A program made the translations under genes and the position numbers. The notes beneath the pieces are model-generated. The model made no database searches. It was not told where the DNA came from and was given only the letters and a program-made list of their open reading frames with translations. A DNA stretch of 64,000 nt from Rhizobiales bacterium UBA1912 (GTDB taxonomy: Bacteria; Pseudomonadota; Alphaproteobacteria; Rhizobiales; Devosiaceae). The DNA is taken from contig DDGC01000006.1 in assembly GCA_002337455.1 (NCBI GenBank), positions 62,001-126,000 on the forward strand, read 5' to 3'. The first letter of the stretch is position 1, and the number at the start of each line of letters is the position of its first letter. Below, in pieces: positions 9,324-17,605 of this stretch.

Positions 9324-10236
9324 GGGGATCAGGCTCAATTTTTCCCGTCCCAACCCGATCGTTCCGGCCCAGTCGGTGGCCGGGCGCACGCTGATGCTGC
9401 TGATCGGGATCATGACGTTCCTGTCCTGCGTGACATTCGGTGGCGTGCTGCTGGTGCAGAAATCGGCGATGGGCTGGTCGGCCGATGTGGGGCGCGAGTT
9501 GACCATCCAGGTGCGCCCGCTCGATGGGGAAGTGATCGACTCCAACCTGCGGCTGGCTGTGTCGCTGTCCGAGGCGGTGCCGGGTGTGGCGAGCGCGCGG
9601 GTGGTAACGATCGAAGAGAGCGAAGAGTTGCTACAGCCCTGGCTGGGTGAGGGGCTGGACCTTTCCGATCTGGCCATCCCCCGGCTGGTGATCGTGCAGC
9701 TTGGCGATCCCAATGCCGCAGATATCGCGCGGCTGGAGAGCGAGATTTCGGCCATTCCCGGGGCGACGCTGGAAACCCATGCCGCCTGGCGGGTGCAGCT
9801 CAACACGATGGCCGGGACGATCGTTGTTTCGGGGATACTGGTGCTGGCGCTGATCCTTGTGGCGACCGCGCTGGCGATTGTCTTTGCGACGCGCGGGACG
9901 ATGTCGACCAACCGCGAGATCGTCGACGTGCTCCACTTCATCGGGGCGTCCAACAAGTTCATCGCCGGGGAATTCCAGGGGCGGTTCCTGTTGCTTGGGC
10001 TCAAGGGCGGGCTGGTCGGCGGGCTGGCGGCAATCGTCTTTTTCATCGTGGCGGGCACTGCAATGAGTACCGTGGTGCCCGAGCAATCGAGCGCGCAGCT
10101 CGGGGTTTTGTTCGGGCAATTCGCGCTGGGGATCAGCGGGATATTGGGCATTATCGGCGTCGTTTTGGTGATTGCCGGGCTGACGGCGATCACCTCACGC
10201 TTGACGGTGAGGCGCTTCCTCTCTCAAATCTCCTGA
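9316..10236 (+). CDS. ftsX: cell division protein FtsX (permease-like)
   Basis: Membrane partner of FtsE. The 306-residue protein has a cytoplasmic N-terminus, a first membrane segment near residues 27-52, a periplasmic domain of about 110 residues and three more membrane helices (about 165-190, 220-245, 265-295), the standard FtsX topology. The RGTMSTNREIVDVLHFIGASN segment before the third helix is the conserved coupling region, quoted here as RGTM...GASN. The start ATG at 9316 overlaps the end of ftsE by 8 bp; an in-frame ATG at 9298 is possible but less likely. Confidence 0.93.
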   Translation: MSEGIRLNFSRPNPIVPAQSVAGRTLMLLIGIMTFLSCVTFGGVLLVQKSAMGWSADVGRELTIQVRPLDGEVIDSNLRLAVSLSEAVPGVASARVVTIEESEELLQPWLGEGLDLSDLAIPRLVIVQLGDPNAADIARLESEISAIPGATLETHAAWRVQLNTMAGTIVVSGILVLALILVATALAIVFATRGTMSTNREIVDVLHFIGASNKFIAGEFQGRFLLLGLKGGLVGGLAAIVFFIVAGTAMSTVVPEQSSAQLGVLFGQFALGISGILGIIGVVLVIAGLTAITSRLTVRRFLSQIS

Positions 10237-10264
10237 CGTTCCTGCATCAAGGATATCGGCGCTC

Positions 10265-11074
10265 ATGATCGTTCAGGCCATCCGCTCGGCGGTGTTTTAT
10301 CTGTTCTTTTTCGTCCACACGATCGTCATGGCGGTCATTATCGGGCTGATGGCCAAGCTGACGCCGAACCTGAAATCGGCTGGGTGGAGCCTCGCGCAGT
10401 ACTGGAACAATGCGGTTCTGTTTTTCCTGCGCTGGCTGGTGGGCATCCGGACGGAGGTAACGGGGGCGGAAAATATTCCCGAGGGCGGGTGCATAATCGG
10501 CGCCAAGCACCAGTCGGACTGGGACATCTTTGCCGTGCTGCCCTATGTGGGGCGCCCCGCGTTCATCGCCAAAAAGGAACTGCTCGACATCCCGCTGTTT
10601 GGCTGGGCGGCGCGGTGGATGGATACGATCTCGGTTGACCGCAAGAAGGGCAAGGATGCGCTGCCGGCCATGACGCTCGAAGCGCGCGAGGCGCTGGACA
10701 AGGGCTGCAGGGTCATCATCTTTCCCGAAGGCACGCGGCGGCCACCGCTCGATGTTCCGGCCTATCGCTCGGGGATCGTGCGGATGTACCTGGCCATGGG
10801 CGTGCCGGTGGTGCCCGTGGCGCTGACCTCGGGGCTTTATTGGGGGCGCAACAGTCTCGTTTTGTGGCCCGGAACGGCGCGGGCCAAATTTCTCGAACCG
10901 ATCAAGCCCGGGTTGTCGGGCGAGCAATTCTTGAAGACGCTGATCGAACGCATCGAGACCGAGACCAACGCCATGGTGCTCGCGGACGCGCAAAAGGGCC
11001 TCGCGCGGCCGATTTCGCCCCGGCTGCGGGCCCGTCTCAACGAACTCGAAGCCCAATCGGGCACCTCGTCCTGA
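10265..11074 (+). CDS. plsC: 1-acyl-sn-glycerol-3-phosphate acyltransferase
   Basis: Transfers an acyl chain to lysophosphatidic acid, giving phosphatidic acid for phospholipid synthesis, at the inner membrane. The 269-residue protein has a hydrophobic N-terminus (about 8-32), the catalytic HX4D motif as HQSDWD (82-87) and the glycerol-phosphate site FPEGT (153-157). It follows ftsX after 28 bp on the same strand, so cotranscription is likely. Many Rhizobiales carry a DUF218 gene between ftsX and this acyltransferase; none is present here. Confidence 0.92.
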   Translation: MIVQAIRSAVFYLFFFVHTIVMAVIIGLMAKLTPNLKSAGWSLAQYWNNAVLFFLRWLVGIRTEVTGAENIPEGGCIIGAKHQSDWDIFAVLPYVGRPAFIAKKELLDIPLFGWAARWMDTISVDRKKGKDALPAMTLEAREALDKGCRVIIFPEGTRRPPLDVPAYRSGIVRMYLAMGVPVVPVALTSGLYWGRNSLVLWPGTARAKFLEPIKPGLSGEQFLKTLIERIETETNAMVLADAQKGLARPISPRLRARLNELEAQSGTSS

Positions 11075-11193
11075 CCTGTCACGCCTTTGGTGATTTTGAT
11101 CGTCGAAAAGCGATAGATTGTGTTTTGCCGTAATCGAGACACAATATCTTGACATCGATTGCGAGGGAAGGGACGATTCGGACGTGCATGGGA

Positions 11194-11222
11194 TTGACGC
11201 TTCTTTCAATTTGTTCTAATTT
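11194..11222 (+). promoter_or_regulatory. predicted sigma-70 promoter overlapped by SOS box
   Basis: TTGACG at 11194-11199 and TAATTT at 11217-11222 are separated by exactly 17 bp. The -10 lies within the LexA-type box at 11213-11227. Predicted transcript start is near 11229, which makes the downstream ATG at 11321 the sensible start of the next gene. Confidence 0.55.
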
Positions 11223-11227
11223 TGTTC
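11213..11227 (+). promoter_or_regulatory. alphaproteobacterial SOS (LexA) box
   Basis: The sequence GTTCTAATTTTGTTC is a perfect match to the direct repeat GTTC-N7-GTTC recognised by LexA in alphaproteobacteria. It covers the -10 element of a well-formed promoter upstream of the 114-residue orphan gene, the position expected for repression. Confidence 0.65.
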
Positions 11228-11320
11228 TTATTGGATCGGCTCGATCTTGCTGCCGGTCGCCAAATCAATTTTTCGCCCTTTTTCGGGCGGGACAGCGCGG
11301 GGCCGTTTTCGAGGGTGGCC

Positions 11321-11665
11321 ATGATCAGATTTAAAGACAGCGTGGAAGCGGGCATCGGCGAGACGACGGCGAGTGTCCTTTGGGCCGGACGGTCCGGCCG
11401 GCGCTACCTTATGGAGCGCGAGAGAGAAGCCGGCGTCGCCATGGCGCCGAGCCGTCTTTATGCGCTCGAGGACAATGGGGTGATCGGCTGGGCCGGCACC
11501 GCCGAGGATCTTATCGGCGATCACCGGGCGCGCGAGAAATTCCGCAGACTGAGTTCCGGTGGCGCGCGCATGCTGTCGCTTGCCGCTCCGAGCGATCCGT
11601 TGGCGGTGATGACGCTGGTCTGGGATCTCGAAGGCAGCCGCCGGGCGTTGGGCCGGGCGGCGTGA
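11321..11665 (+). CDS. hypothetical protein with SOS-box promoter
   Basis: A 114-residue soluble protein I do not recognise. It begins MIRFKDSVEAG, has a basic middle (GRSGRRYLMEREREAG, HRAREKFRR) and ends in LGRAA. No membrane segment, signal peptide or metal motif is visible. ATG at 11321 is preceded by GAGGGTGG; the frame is open back to 11222, but that would start ahead of the predicted transcript start. An SOS box overlaps the promoter, so it may be a DNA-damage-induced gene. Intact frame and codon use like its neighbours suggest it is real. Confidence 0.6.
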   Translation: MIRFKDSVEAGIGETTASVLWAGRSGRRYLMEREREAGVAMAPSRLYALEDNGVIGWAGTAEDLIGDHRAREKFRRLSSGGARMLSLAAPSDPLAVMTLVWDLEGSRRALGRAA

Positions 11666-11940
11666 CGGGTCAGATCGCCCGGCTGCGTCAGGTGGCGTGA
11701 ATTTGGGCCGGCGGATTTTCAGGCGGTAGGTGTCGGTGGTGGGCCGCGCCGTGTGATCGAAGGCGATGCTTAGCCGGTTCATGACGGCTATTGAGCACAC
11801 GTGTGGCAATTGGCGATCGAGAGAGGCTCTTTTTGCCCTGCGTGCCACCACATGTCGCGCCGGACCGTGGCCGGGCTGTCGGCATCAACACAAGAAGCCT
11901 GCATCGCGGACTGTTTCGACACTATGGGACAGCTTGGCCA

Positions 11941-12975
11941 TTATTGTATGGTGCGGGCCTGAAGATCCAAGGCGATCGCAGGACCCGATCGATCATCGGC
12001 CAACGTTTGGTTCGGATCGGTTGAGAGAGAGACCGGCATCGCACGGAATCGCGTATTGCATTCGGTGTGGGCCGATGGGCCGGAAATAAGAAGACACCCC
12101 GACATTAGAAACGGTATTGGGCTGAGCAACGAGGTCCTTGCAGTTATGGCCGACCCTATAAACTCGCCATCTGCAGTCGCCAAAAATTCCGTTGCTTGGA
12201 AATCATATCCCACGCCGTCCATGTCGTGGCTGGTCTCTCGCACCTCAATCACGTCAGAGCCTGCTTCCTGTATGGAAACCTGGACACAAAAACCAAACCG
12301 TTTGCCCTCTATGAATACGTCTTCGAGCGTCACGAGATGGTCGGTCTGAGGCAGGAGCCAATCGCTTGCACTGTCGCGGGCAAAATGGTCGCCTCTGTTG
12401 CATGGCAGGTTTCGCGTCTCGCGCCCGTACGGAGCCCTTTGTTCAATGATCGGCGTCCAGCGCGATGTCACATCGGCGGTGGGGCCAAGATAAGGTTCCG
12501 CATAGACTCCTTCGAGTTCATATTGCGCTGCCAGCATGCGATACCGGTACGGGACCATGACAGGACGGTCGCCCATGTCAGATGGTCGGGCTGTTTGCGC
12601 GTTTTCCGATTGCAGCCGTTGCTCAGTGGCCTGGAACTCCCAGCGTTCGGTTATCAGCACTGCGTAGTAGCCGCCGAAATAGAGAACCGGAAGGGCAATA
12701 AGCCAGCGCGGTATCCGGCCAAGCAAGGCCTCCAAGCCTATCGACAAGGCCAGAATATTGATGAGGGCGGCGCTCAACACGAATGCGCCCAGTATGGCTG
12801 CAATGGTTCCGATCAACGGAAACCACAGAAGCCCCAACAGCAGAATAACGGCGATGCCAATCCAAAACGAGGCCGATTCACGTATCGGTTTTCTCGCTTT
12901 TTTGGTCACTTCGGTTTTGTCCGGAAGCTCCCAAGGTCTTTGGTGCCGGCCTTCGTTGCCCGGGTTAATACGCAT
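11941..12975 (-). CDS. hypothetical membrane protein
   Basis: A 344-residue protein of unknown family. Residues ~35-110 contain three or four hydrophobic segments (FWIGIAVILLLGLLWF, TIAAILGAFVLSAALINILALS, WLIALPVLYFGGYYAVLI), and the remaining ~230 residues look exported, with several cysteines (LPCNRGDHF, FGFCVQVS, SGCLLISG) that could form disulfides. A basic, polar N-terminus precedes the first helix. The gene stands alone between the SOS-box gene and tRNA-Arg, with about 275 bp of sequence on its 3' side in which I see no gene. Function not assignable. Confidence 0.65.
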   Translation of the reverse strand: MRINPGNEGRHQRPWELPDKTEVTKKARKPIRESASFWIGIAVILLLGLLWFPLIGTIAAILGAFVLSAALINILALSIGLEALLGRIPRWLIALPVLYFGGYYAVLITERWEFQATEQRLQSENAQTARPSDMGDRPVMVPYRYRMLAAQYELEGVYAEPYLGPTADVTSRWTPIIEQRAPYGRETRNLPCNRGDHFARDSASDWLLPQTDHLVTLEDVFIEGKRFGFCVQVSIQEAGSDVIEVRETSHDMDGVGYDFQATEFLATADGEFIGSAITARTSLLSPIPFLMSGCLLISGPSAHTECNTRFRAMPVSLSTDPNQTLADDRSGPAIALDLQARTIQ

Positions 12976-13217
12976 GTGTCACCGTGCTGAATACAACAGG
13001 CAGATTGCAAGGGCACAACGAATGGGGGAAGCGCATATGACGGTAATGGTTAAGGGTGCAACGCGCCGAGATTGCCCACTGGCCCAGTTTCAACCCGAAG
13101 CCGACCTGATCGAGTCTCGCAGCGGCGCTGCAAGCAGCCGCACACGTGCAGTTTTGAGGCCCTTCGAATGATTGGCAGGTTCCCATTGACCTCCGATTTT
13201 GCTAAGCGACGTGCCGT

Positions 13218-13294
13218 GGTCCCGTAGCTCAGCAGGATAGAGCATCAGATTCCTAATCTGAGGGTCAGTGGTTCGAATCCACTCGGGATCACCA
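13218..13294 (+). tRNA. tRNA-Arg (anticodon CCT)
   Basis: A 77-nt cloverleaf with CCA encoded. The acceptor arms GGTCCCG and CGGGATC pair with one G-T; the anticodon stem TCAGA/TCTGA closes the loop TTCCTAA, giving anticodon CCT (reads AGG); the T arm contains GGTTCGAATCC. No integrase or attachment-site duplication is visible nearby. Confidence 0.95.
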
Positions 13295-13396
13295 TTTTCT
13301 GCCTCGCGGCCGCGGTCGCGGCCTTTAGCCGACTTGTCCGGGTTTTGCGGGTTCTCCGCTTGCCGTCATCACTTGCTCTGTCTTTGGAGACGCCCC

Positions 13397-13552
13397 ATGT
13401 CCGCCCCGGCCCTCGCCAAACTGACCCGCGCCATTGAGGAGCTCGAGCGTACGGTGGCGGTCAACAGCTATACCGCCGCCCAGCGCATCGCGCTCAAATC
13501 CGAGCTTGAAACCCATATCCAGCGGATCGACGAGTTGCGGCAGGGGCTTTAG
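13397..13552 (+). CDS. small coiled-coil protein, unknown
   Basis: A 51-residue reading frame starting MSAPALAKL, preceded by GGAGA eight bases upstream. It is almost wholly helical, with a heptad-like spacing of leucines and isoleucines (LTRAIEELERTVAV, IQRIDELRQGL), suggesting a short coiled coil. It lies about 100 bp after tRNA-Arg and about 185 bp before a strong terminator in the same direction. No function can be assigned; it could be a genuine small protein or a chance frame. Confidence 0.5.
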   Translation: MSAPALAKLTRAIEELERTVAVNSYTAAQRIALKSELETHIQRIDELRQGL

Positions 13553-13635
13553 CACCCGCGCGCGAGCCGTCTGGCTTAGGGGCGCGCTTGGAAGTCGACA
13601 TCTGCATAAGGTGGTGCCCAAGCAACCTCCGCCAC

Positions 13636-13731
13636 ACCGGCCTTGAGCCGGGGGACCAGTACACTGGGTATCTGGGATGGAGCCGCGGCGCTGCCGGCTA
13701 CTGGATCCCGGGTCGAGCCCGGGATGACGAT
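13636..13731. repeat. intergenic palindromic repeat (GATCCCGGGTCGAGCCCGGGATGAC type)
   Basis: Stretch without a gene between the 51-residue frame and the convergent secreted-protein gene. It contains CCGGCCTTGAGCCGGG (13638-13653) and the near-perfect palindrome ATCCCGGGTCGAGCCCGGGAT (13705-13725), here described in two pieces as ATCCCGGGTC/GAGCCCGGGAT. Elements of this sequence are dispersed in many Rhizobiales genomes; only one copy of this type is seen in the window. Confidence 0.5.
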
Positions 13732-13736
13732 GGTGA

Positions 13737-13762
13737 GGGGCCGCTTTGCGGCCCCTTTTTTT
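13737..13762 (+). terminator. Rho-independent terminator
   Basis: GGGGCCGC, loop TTT, GCGGCCCC, then seven T. A perfect 8-bp stem with a run of T on the plus strand, serving whatever is transcribed from the tRNA/51-residue gene region. Confidence 0.8.
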
Positions 13763-13789
13763 CGCATGCAGGTCAAATGTCGATTTGGA

Positions 13790-14245
13790 TTAGGGCGCGA
13801 CGACTTCAAACTCGAAGCTTTCGCGGAGCCAGTCTTTGACTGAGATGTCGATCCGGTGCTGACCGAGGGGATCGCCTTCGACGAGGCACCAGCGGGAGCC
13901 GACCCGGCCGTCGTCGGGCGTCAGGATGCGGTCGGTCTTTGCCGCTGTGCTGTCTGGCGAAACTGTGCTGCCGGGCGCGCCCCAGCTTCCGGCCGGGCCG
14001 GGGAGCTGCAGGGTTTCGCGCAGCGCCAGGAAATCGGGTGCGTTCTCGATCTCGAGGATCCAGCCGAAACAGGCCCGGCCCGGAAGATACGGCACCGTCG
14101 TTGTGGACCGCGAAAGTTCGGTTCCGTCCTTCTGCGCGATCCAGACGACGAAATCGGTGCCGATGACGCGCGGCTCGCCGGCTGCCAATGCCGGGGCCGA
14201 CGCCGCCAGCAGGAGAAGGGCGGCAAGGGAGAGTTTTGGACCCAT
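13790..14245 (-). CDS. secreted protein of unknown function
   Basis: A 151-residue protein with a clear signal peptide (LSLAALLLLAASAPALAAG, cleavage near residue 22). The mature part has two cysteines about 65 residues apart and a beta-rich look (FVVWIAQKDGTELSRS, RIDISVKDW), suggesting a small periplasmic domain. ATG at 14245 was chosen because it gives the signal peptide directly and follows GGAAAAG; the longer frame upstream overlaps gloB in another phase. It lies 43 bp after gloB on the same strand and is probably cotranscribed. I do not recognise the family. Confidence 0.72.
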   Translation of the reverse strand: MGPKLSLAALLLLAASAPALAAGEPRVIGTDFVVWIAQKDGTELSRSTTTVPYLPGRACFGWILEIENAPDFLALRETLQLPGPAGSWGAPGSTVSPDSTAAKTDRILTPDDGRVGSRWCLVEGDPLGQHRIDISVKDWLRESFEFEVVAP

Positions 14246-14288
14246 TGGTGCTTTTCCTTCCGGCGCGTGGCGGCGAGCCGATCGCCGC

Positions 14289-15056
14289 CTAGAAGTTATC
14301 CTTGGCCTTGCGGATGGCGCCGAAGATCTGCCAGGCGGGCGCATCTTCGTGATCCATGGCACGGGCCATCTCGGGCGTATCGGCGCGCAGGAAGGGGTTG
14401 GCGGCGAAATCTTCGCCCAGATTGAAGGGAATGGTGGGCTGACCCGCATCGATCTGGGCCTGGGCCTGTTCGGCGCGGGCCTTGAGTGCAGCGTTGTCCG
14501 GGTCGATCGAGAGGGCGAATTTGGCATTGGCGAGGGTATATTCATGGCCGCAATAAACCATGGTTTCCGGCGGTAGTGCCTTGAGGCGTTCAAGGCCCGC
14601 CCACATCGAATGGGCATCGCCCTCGAACATGCGGCCAACACCCATCGAGAACAGGGCGTCGGCGGAAAACAGCACTTTTTCCTCGGGCGCGAAAAACGCT
14701 ATGTGGCCCAGCGTGTGGCCGGGCACGTCGATAACTTCGAAAACCGTTTCACCCAGGGTTACCGTATCGCCGCCGCCCACAAGCGTATCGAGACCGGCGA
14801 TCTTGCCGGCTTCGTCTTTGGGGCCGATGACGTTGCAATCGAAGCGGCGTTTGAGCGGCGCTATGGCGTCGGTGTGGTCGGGGTGATGGTGGGTAATGAA
14901 AATGTCTGTCAGCGCCCAGCCGCGCTTGTCGAGCTCGGCGATTATGGGGGCTTCTTCGGGGGCATCGATGGCGGCGACGCGGCCTGACGCGTCATCGCGG
15001 ACGAGATAGCCGAAATTGTCACTTCGGGCAGGGAAGACGGCGATTTCGAGGGACAT
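14289..15056 (-). CDS. gloB: hydroxyacylglutathione hydrolase (glyoxalase II)
   Basis: Hydrolyses S-lactoylglutathione to D-lactate and glutathione, the second step of methylglyoxal detoxification. The 255-residue protein is a metallo-beta-lactamase fold with the binuclear metal motif THHHPDH (H56, H58, D60, H61), GHTLGHIAF with a further ligand histidine, FSADALFSMGVGR (the usual GDTLF is ADALF here, retaining the bridging aspartate) and CGHEYT. The C-terminal HAGH domain carries the NPFLR element. Divergent from the methyltransferase at 15215, a common alphaproteobacterial pairing. Confidence 0.93.
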   Translation of the reverse strand: MSLEIAVFPARSDNFGYLVRDDASGRVAAIDAPEEAPIIAELDKRGWALTDIFITHHHPDHTDAIAPLKRRFDCNVIGPKDEAGKIAGLDTLVGGGDTVTLGETVFEVIDVPGHTLGHIAFFAPEEKVLFSADALFSMGVGRMFEGDAHSMWAGLERLKALPPETMVYCGHEYTLANAKFALSIDPDNAALKARAEQAQAQIDAGQPTIPFNLGEDFAANPFLRADTPEMARAMDHEDAPAWQIFGAIRKAKDNF

Positions 15057-15214
15057 GAGCGAGGCCTCCGGTTTTGATTTTGCGGCGAGGGTAGGGCGGG
15101 TGCCAGTCACATGCAAGACAACATCGGGGGTTTGCCATGCCGTGTTTGACCTGGACGGGCAAACCGCCCACATAGGACAATTGTGTTTGCATGTGGCGCG
15201 AGTGAACAAAACCG

Positions 15215-15949
15215 ATGACACCTGACGTTGACGGTCTGATCCGCTTTTACAAATCGCCGTTGGGCCGGCTGACACGGCAATCGATCCGCCAGCAGGTGAG
15301 CGCGCTTGCGGGCGACGTCACGGGCTTGCGGCTGTTGGGGCTGGGGTTTGCCACGCCCTATCTGCGCGGTGCCCTTAAAGGGGCCGAGCGGGTTCTGGCC
15401 TTCATGCCGGCGCGGCAGGGGGCTTCGAGCTGGCCGCGCGAGGGGCCTTCGCACACTGTGCTGTGCGATCCGCTGGAAATGCCGCTGACCGATGCGGCAA
15501 TGGATATGGTGATCGTCATTCACGGGTTCGAGCACGTTGTGGACCCCGAAGACATGATGCGCGAGTTGTGGCGGATCTGCGCGCCCAATGCGCAGGTGAT
15601 CATCGTCGTGCCGCGGCGCCGCGGGCTGTGGGCGGGGCTGGACACCAACCCGTTCGGCTATGGCCAGCCCTATTCGCGCGGGCAGATGGACAAGCTGTTG
15701 CGCGATCATTCGTTTACGCCCGAGGTCTGGCGCGACGAGCTGTTTTTCCCGCCCATTCATTCGGGGCCAATCCTGCGCTCGGCGCGGATGATCGAAAAGG
15801 CATCGAAAATGTTCGGGCCGACCTTTGCCGGGGCGATGTGCGTGCGCGCGAAAAAGGAACAGTTTCCCGCCATCGCGCGCCGCAGACGGGTGGAAAAGGC
15901 GCTCGGGGCGCCCGAGCTCAGCCCGCAGACGGCGCGCGAGGGGTTTTAG
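15215..15949 (+). CDS. class I SAM-dependent methyltransferase
   Basis: A 244-residue protein of the methyltransferase-11 type. The glycine-rich motif I is weak (LLGLGFATPYL), motif II-like CDPLEMPLTD and the post-motif IVIHGFEHVVDPEDMMRELWRI are clear, and ends with a basic C-terminus. Homologues divergently paired with gloB are widespread in Rhizobiales; their substrate is not known to me. The start at 15215 gives MTPDVDGLIRFY, preceded by GTGAACAAAACCG, so the ribosome site is weak. Confidence 0.85.
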   Translation: MTPDVDGLIRFYKSPLGRLTRQSIRQQVSALAGDVTGLRLLGLGFATPYLRGALKGAERVLAFMPARQGASSWPREGPSHTVLCDPLEMPLTDAAMDMVIVIHGFEHVVDPEDMMRELWRICAPNAQVIIVVPRRRGLWAGLDTNPFGYGQPYSRGQMDKLLRDHSFTPEVWRDELFFPPIHSGPILRSARMIEKASKMFGPTFAGAMCVRAKKEQFPAIARRRRVEKALGAPELSPQTAREGF

Positions 15950-15950
15950 A

Positions 15951-17201
15951 TCATTTCATCGTTTCACGGAAACGGCGCTGCAAGAACCGTTTCTCGGCCT
16001 CTGACGACGACAGCCCGATGGCGCGCTGGTAGGACAGACAGGCGGCGGCGCGATCGCCCAGCCGGGACAAAATATCGGCTCGGACGGCGTGATAGGGCTG
16101 GTAGCCGGCCAGAGGCTGCGCCAATGCATCCAGGGTCATCATCGCGATGTCTGCGCCCTGGCTGTAGGAGATCGCCACGATCCGGTTGAGTTCGAAGACC
16201 GGGTTGGGCCGAAAGGCGAACAGGCCCTGATAGAGAAGGGCGATCTGCGCCCAGTCGGTTTGCATAAAGGTCGGGCTTTCGGCATGAAGGGCAGCAATGG
16301 AAGCCTGCAACTGATACGGACCCACAGCCTTGCGGGCCAGGGCCTGCTGAACCAGTTTCAGTCCTTGCGCGATCCGCTCGCGGTCCCATCCAGAGCGATC
16401 CTGATCCTCAAGCGAGACCATTTCGCCGGCTTTGGTAAGGCGCGTGCCGGTGCGGGCGGCGTGCAAAAGCATGAGGGCCGCAAGGCCTTCAATTTCCGGC
16501 TGGTCGGGCAGCAGGTTCGCCAGGATCGCGGCGAGGCGAATGGCCTCCTCGCAGAGGTCGGCCCGGAACAATTGTCCATCATTGGCCGAGTGACCCTCGG
16601 TGAAGATCAGGTAGATGACAGCCAGCACCGCATCGAGGCGTTCCGCCATGGCGTCGGGCTGCGGCACCTCGAAAGGGATTTTCGACTGGGCAATCTTGTG
16701 CCGGGCCCTGACTAGTCTTTGAGCCATGGCGTCGTTGGAGACAATGAAGGCCCGGGCGATCTCTGGCGTGGTCAGTCCGGCCACCGAGCGCAGCGTCAAC
16801 GCGACGCTGGTCATGGCATCGAGGGAGGGATGGCAGCAGGTAAAGATCAGCCGAAGCCGGTCGTCGGAAATGGCGTCGTCTTCAGCAATATTGTCATCGG
16901 CGCGGATGATCTGCTCGACGAGTGCGATCTGTGGTGCCTTGGCCCGAAAATTGGCGTCGCGGCGCAGCCTGTCCAGGGCCTTGCGCCGCGCCGTCTGCAT
17001 CAGCCATGCAGCAGGGGTGGTGGGCAGTCCGTTGCGCGTCCAGTGAACCAGCGCCGATTCCAGAGCGTCCTGCAGGCTGTCCTGGGCAAGCTGGAAGTCA
17101 CCCAGATTGGCGACGAGGCCGGAGAGCAGCCGTCCGCCATCGTCGCGCATGAGCGCGGCGATGGCGTTCCGGATAGCGGCCTCGTCGACACCACTCGTCA
17201 T
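15951..17201 (-). CDS. ECF-type RNA polymerase sigma factor (ECF42-like, DUF6596)
   Basis: A 416-residue protein. Region 2 is at about residues 15-85 (LQDALESALVHW, AWLMQTARRKALDRLRR), region 4 at about 105-170 (LRSVAGLTTPEIARAFIV), and a long C-terminal extension follows (DUF6596 and TPR-like helices, about 185-416) as in the ECF42 group. That group is encoded beside DGPF/YciI proteins rather than a membrane anti-sigma factor, and this gene overlaps the YciI gene by one base (TGATG). The extension is thought to regulate the factor. Target promoters are unknown. Confidence 0.9.
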   Translation of the reverse strand: MTSGVDEAAIRNAIAALMRDDGGRLLSGLVANLGDFQLAQDSLQDALESALVHWTRNGLPTTPAAWLMQTARRKALDRLRRDANFRAKAPQIALVEQIIRADDNIAEDDAISDDRLRLIFTCCHPSLDAMTSVALTLRSVAGLTTPEIARAFIVSNDAMAQRLVRARHKIAQSKIPFEVPQPDAMAERLDAVLAVIYLIFTEGHSANDGQLFRADLCEEAIRLAAILANLLPDQPEIEGLAALMLLHAARTGTRLTKAGEMVSLEDQDRSGWDRERIAQGLKLVQQALARKAVGPYQLQASIAALHAESPTFMQTDWAQIALLYQGLFAFRPNPVFELNRIVAISYSQGADIAMMTLDALAQPLAGYQPYHAVRADILSRLGDRAAACLSYQRAIGLSSSEAEKRFLQRRFRETMK

Positions 17202-17554
17202 CAGCGGCCATAGTCCTCAATGGGACGAATTTCGACGGCTCCGTGCTGTGCCGCCGGAATGAGCGCTGCATATTTGAGCGCCTCGTCCAGGTTTTCACAG
17301 TCGAACACATAGAACCCGCCGAGCTGCTCCTTGGATTCAACGAAAGGGCCGTCCATCGTTTCGGCCTTGCCGCCGCGGACGCGCAACGTTGTTGCGGTGG
17401 ATGTCGACTTCAGCGCTTCGCCGATCACCAGGACGCCGTCTTTGGCGTAGCGTTCATTGGCGGTCTGGTAGGATGCCATGAAGGCGCCGAACTCGGGCGA
17501 GGTGAAGGCCGGCGCGGCGGCGGGATCAGAATAGATCAGGGCAATGTACTTCAT
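17201..17554 (-). CDS. YciI/DGPF domain protein
   Basis: A 117-residue member of the YCII superfamily with the diagnostic DGPF in ETMDGPFVESKEQLGGFY (about residues 67-85). Members are small dimeric alpha/beta-barrel proteins, sometimes dehydrochlorinase-like, whose role beside ECF42 sigma factors is not settled. It is the upstream gene of the pair; its stop overlaps the sigma-factor start. GGAGAAACCCC gives a good ribosome site before ATG 17554. Confidence 0.92.
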   Translation of the reverse strand: MKYIALIYSDPAAAPAFTSPEFGAFMASYQTANERYAKDGVLVIGEALKSTSTATTLRVRGGKAETMDGPFVESKEQLGGFYVFDCENLDEALKYAALIPAAQHGAVEIRPIEDYGR

Positions 17555-17605
17555 TGGGGTTTCTCCTTTGGGATGAGTTTGGACGGAATTGGCCCTGCCG
17601 CAAGT

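Noticed and set aside
13218..13294. tRNA-Arg as an integration site for a genomic island
   Set aside because: No integrase, no duplicated tRNA 3' end and no cargo-like genes were seen next to it.
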